Assembly: GCA_028408365.1 (NCBI GenBank)
Contig: JAOOLD010000001.1
Span: forward strand, 1 to 64,000
Reading direction: 5' to 3'
Source: Bacteroidota bacterium
GTDB taxonomy: Bacteria > Bacteroidota > Bacteroidia > Flavobacteriales > BACL11
DNA length: 64,000 nt
Shown here: positions 61,795 to 64,000 of the stretch, one piece after another
Layout: each line of letters starts with the position of its first letter
How positions within the stretch are numbered: the stretch's first letter is position 1
Notes under the pieces: generated by a model
What the model was told of the DNA's origin: nothing
The model's database searches: none
Seen by the model: only the letters and a program-made list of their open reading frames with translations
Position numbers and translations under genes: made by a program

Positions 61795-62973
61795 ATGAAA
61801 CCAGATTTATTTACATCTCCAGATTATTTTCATCTTGATGAACTCCTGACTGAGGAACATAGATTAATAAGAGACACATCTAGAGAATGGGTGAAAAAAG
61901 AAGTTTCTCCCATTATCGAAGAAGCTTGTCAAAAAGCTAAATTTCCTAATCAAATTCTGACAGGCTTAGCAGAAATTGGAGCGTTTGGTCCATATATTCC
62001 AGCTGAATATGGAGGTGCTGGCTTAGATCAAATCTCATATGGCTTAATTATGCAAGAGTTAGAAAGAGGAGACAGTGGAATACGATCAACCGCTTCCGTC
62101 CAATCATCACTTGTTATGTATCCTATCTACAATTATGGTAATGAAGAGCAAAGAAAAAGATTTTTACCAAAGCTTGCCAGCGGCGAGCTAATAGGATGTT
62201 TTGGTCTAACTGAAGCTGATCATGGATCTAATCCTGGTGGCATGACGACAAATTTTAAAGACTGCGGAGATTACTTTTTACTTAATGGAGCTAAACTTTG
62301 GATATCTAATTCCCCTTTTGCAGATATAGCTATTGTTTGGGCTAAGAATGTGGAAGGGAGAATAAAAGGGCTGATTGTAGAAAGGGGTATGGATGGTTTT
62401 ACAACTCCGGAAACTCATGGAAAATGGAGCCTGAGAGCATCAGCAACTGGTGAGCTTGTTTTTGATAATGTAAAAGTGCCAAAGCAAAATTTACTACCAA
62501 ACAAAGATGGGCTAGGAGCACCTCTTGGATGTCTAGACTCTGCTAGATACGGAATTGCGTGGGGTGCGATAGGAGCTGCAATGGATTGCTACGACACAGC
62601 GCTAAGATATTCCAAGGAAAGACACCAATTTGGTAAACCAATTGGTTCATTTCAATTGCAACAGAAAAAACTTGCTGAAATGATAACTGAAATAACTAAA
62701 GCTCAGTTTTTGACTTGGAGGCTTGGAGTACTTAAAAATGAAGATCGAGCTAGTACTGCTCAAATCTCAATGTGTAAAAGAAACAATGTTGACATGGCTT
62801 TGAAAATTGCAAGAGAATCTAGACAAATTTTAGGAGGTATGGGCATTACAGGAGATTATCCAATAATGAGACATATGATGAATTTAGAGTCTGTTGTTAC
62901 TTATGAAGGAACGCATGATATTCACCTATTGATTACTGGACTTGACATTACAGGACTTAATGCATTCAAATAA
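61795..62973 (+). CDS. Acyl-CoA dehydrogenase, glutaryl-CoA dehydrogenase-like
   Basis: GCFGLTEADHGSNPGGM, KLWISNSPFADIAIVWAK, LGGMGITGDYPIMRHMMNLESVVTYEGTHDIHLL. Confidence 0.88.
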   Translation: MKPDLFTSPDYFHLDELLTEEHRLIRDTSREWVKKEVSPIIEEACQKAKFPNQILTGLAEIGAFGPYIPAEYGGAGLDQISYGLIMQELERGDSGIRSTASVQSSLVMYPIYNYGNEEQRKRFLPKLASGELIGCFGLTEADHGSNPGGMTTNFKDCGDYFLLNGAKLWISNSPFADIAIVWAKNVEGRIKGLIVERGMDGFTTPETHGKWSLRASATGELVFDNVKVPKQNLLPNKDGLGAPLGCLDSARYGIAWGAIGAAMDCYDTALRYSKERHQFGKPIGSFQLQQKKLAEMITEITKAQFLTWRLGVLKNEDRASTAQISMCKRNNVDMALKIARESRQILGGMGITGDYPIMRHMMNLESVVTYEGTHDIHLLITGLDITGLNAFK

Positions 62974-63526
62974 TTTTTGCTATCTCATCCAGTTTTTCGT
63001 ACCAGTCCTTACCATATTTTCTGATAAGTGCGTTTTTAAGAAATTTATATAATGGGGTTTTTTTGGATTTTCCGCATATAAAACCAGAGTCACATATTTT
63101 AAGCTTTTCGATATTTAAAGCATCAAATGATTCGTAATTAGTAATTCTTACTGGAAACAAGTGACAAGAGATTGGTTTATTAAAATCAATATCACCATTT
63201 TTAAAAGCTTTTTCGATAGAGCATTTGTTTATTCCTTTCTCAGAATAAACAAATACGCATTGCTTATCATTAACTAAAGTTGTAGTTAAGTCTCCTTCAC
63301 TGTCTATTACCGAAACTCCTCTTTGATTCACCTCTTCTACTCCTTCTTTTGACATGTGTTTTTTAATTATTTTGAGGCTTTTGTTAATCATTTTTACTTC
63401 ATCAACAGTAACAGGAGCACCAGAATCTCCAATCACACAGCACATACCTTTGCATGAAGATAGCTCACAAGCAAATTTTTCCTCTAATAATTCTTTACTA
63501 AAAATTTTTCCATCAAGTTCAATCAT
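62966..63526 (-). CDS. DUF3109 family protein
   Basis: Cys-rich: FACELSSCKGMCCVIGDSGAPV, KCSIEKAF, CHLFPVRI. Confidence 0.85.
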   Translation of the reverse strand: MIELDGKIFSKELLEEKFACELSSCKGMCCVIGDSGAPVTVDEVKMINKSLKIIKKHMSKEGVEEVNQRGVSVIDSEGDLTTTLVNDKQCVFVYSEKGINKCSIEKAFKNGDIDFNKPISCHLFPVRITNYESFDALNIEKLKICDSGFICGKSKKTPLYKFLKNALIRKYGKDWYEKLDEIAKII

Positions 63527-63558
63527 GCAACTAAATTAAAAAAACAATCATAATTTTA

Positions 63559-63566
63559 TACTTTTG
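63559..63566 (+). promoter_or_regulatory. -7 box TACTTTTG 4 nt upstream of glyQS ATG
   Basis: TACTTTTG-TTGA-ATG. Confidence 0.5.
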
Positions 63567-63570
63567 TTGA

Positions 63571-64000
63571 ATGAGTAATCAAAACGAATTATTTAAGAAG
63601 CTGATTTCTCACTGCAAGGAGTATGGTTTTATATTTCAGTCAAGTGAAATCTATGATAGTTTAGCAGCCACGTACGATTATGGTCCCTTTGGAGTTGAGT
63701 TAAAGAATAACATAAAGCACTATTGGTGGAAATCGATGGTGGATATGAACGAAAATATAGTTGGCCTTGACTCATCAGTTTTAATGCATCCAAAAGTTTG
63801 GGAGGCATCAGGACATGTTGATGCTTTTAACGATCCTTTAATTGATAATAAAGATTCAAAAAAAAGATATCGTGCAGACCAATTAATTGAAGACCATATA
63901 AATAAAATACAGCTCAAAATTGATAAAGATATTTTAAAGGCTGAAATGAAATTTGGAAGTAATTTTAATAAAAAAAAATACTGTGAAACGAATAAAAGAG
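63571..64000 (+). CDS. glyQS: Glycyl-tRNA synthetase, 5' part (runs off window)
   Basis: Own translation MSNQNELFKKLISHCKEYGFIFQSSEIYDSLAATYDYGPFGVELKNNIKHYWW...GLDSSVLMHPKVWEASGHVDAFNDPL. Confidence 0.93.
   Translation, partial: MSNQNELFKKLISHCKEYGFIFQSSEIYDSLAATYDYGPFGVELKNNIKHYWWKSMVDMNENIVGLDSSVLMHPKVWEASGHVDAFNDPLIDNKDSKKRYRADQLIEDHINKIQLKIDKDILKAEMKFGSNFNKKKYCETNKR

Noticed and set aside
1-64000. CRISPR arrays, tRNA/rRNA genes, transposases, phage genes, toxin-antitoxin pairs
   Set aside because: None found by eye; no repeat-spacer pattern, no cloverleaf-like intergenic segment, no transposase or integrase motifs in the ORF track.

Overview
The window is an AT-rich (very low GC) chromosomal segment of a member of the Bacteroidota/Flavobacteriales. 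This rests on T9SS C-terminal sorting domains, long-form IspG, DUF4296/DUF3098/DUF4271/DUF2279 families, TAnnTTTG promoter boxes and typical gene order. Most of it is dense housekeeping sequence: ispG, purT, ribE, pepA, pdxA, rpmF, fabH, accBC, acs, tyrS, gpmI, leuS, ftsX, uppP, truB, queA, ispD, rlmN, dnaG, recJ, rsmI, tdk, alr, ctpA, yidD, rnpA, hemD, gcdH-like and glyQS (partial). Accessory content: (i) a secreted PNGase F-like glycoamidase in TAATG-coupled overlap with ispG; (ii) a three-gene operon of LTD surface protein, TonB-dependent receptor and OB-fold/phospholipase-D secreted protein, possibly an extracellular nucleic-acid or phospholipid scavenging system; (iii) a nine-gene compact tryptophan-to-2-aminomuconate kynurenine operon with several non-canonical enzymes. 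The most unusual non-coding region is the ~580-bp gap at 29765-30343. It contains T-tracts phased at exactly 10 bp (including 3.5 copies of TTTTTATGCA), a phased TTACA array, repeated ATTGCAAT palindromes, and an inverted repeat overlapping a promoter-like box. These lie just before a small membrane-protein gene that appears to have an in-frame stop after its signal peptide. A recurring TAnnTTTG-N4-ATG arrangement suggests leaderless transcripts. No CRISPR array, tRNA, rRNA or transposase was found. All functional calls come from reading motifs in the translations; no database search was run.
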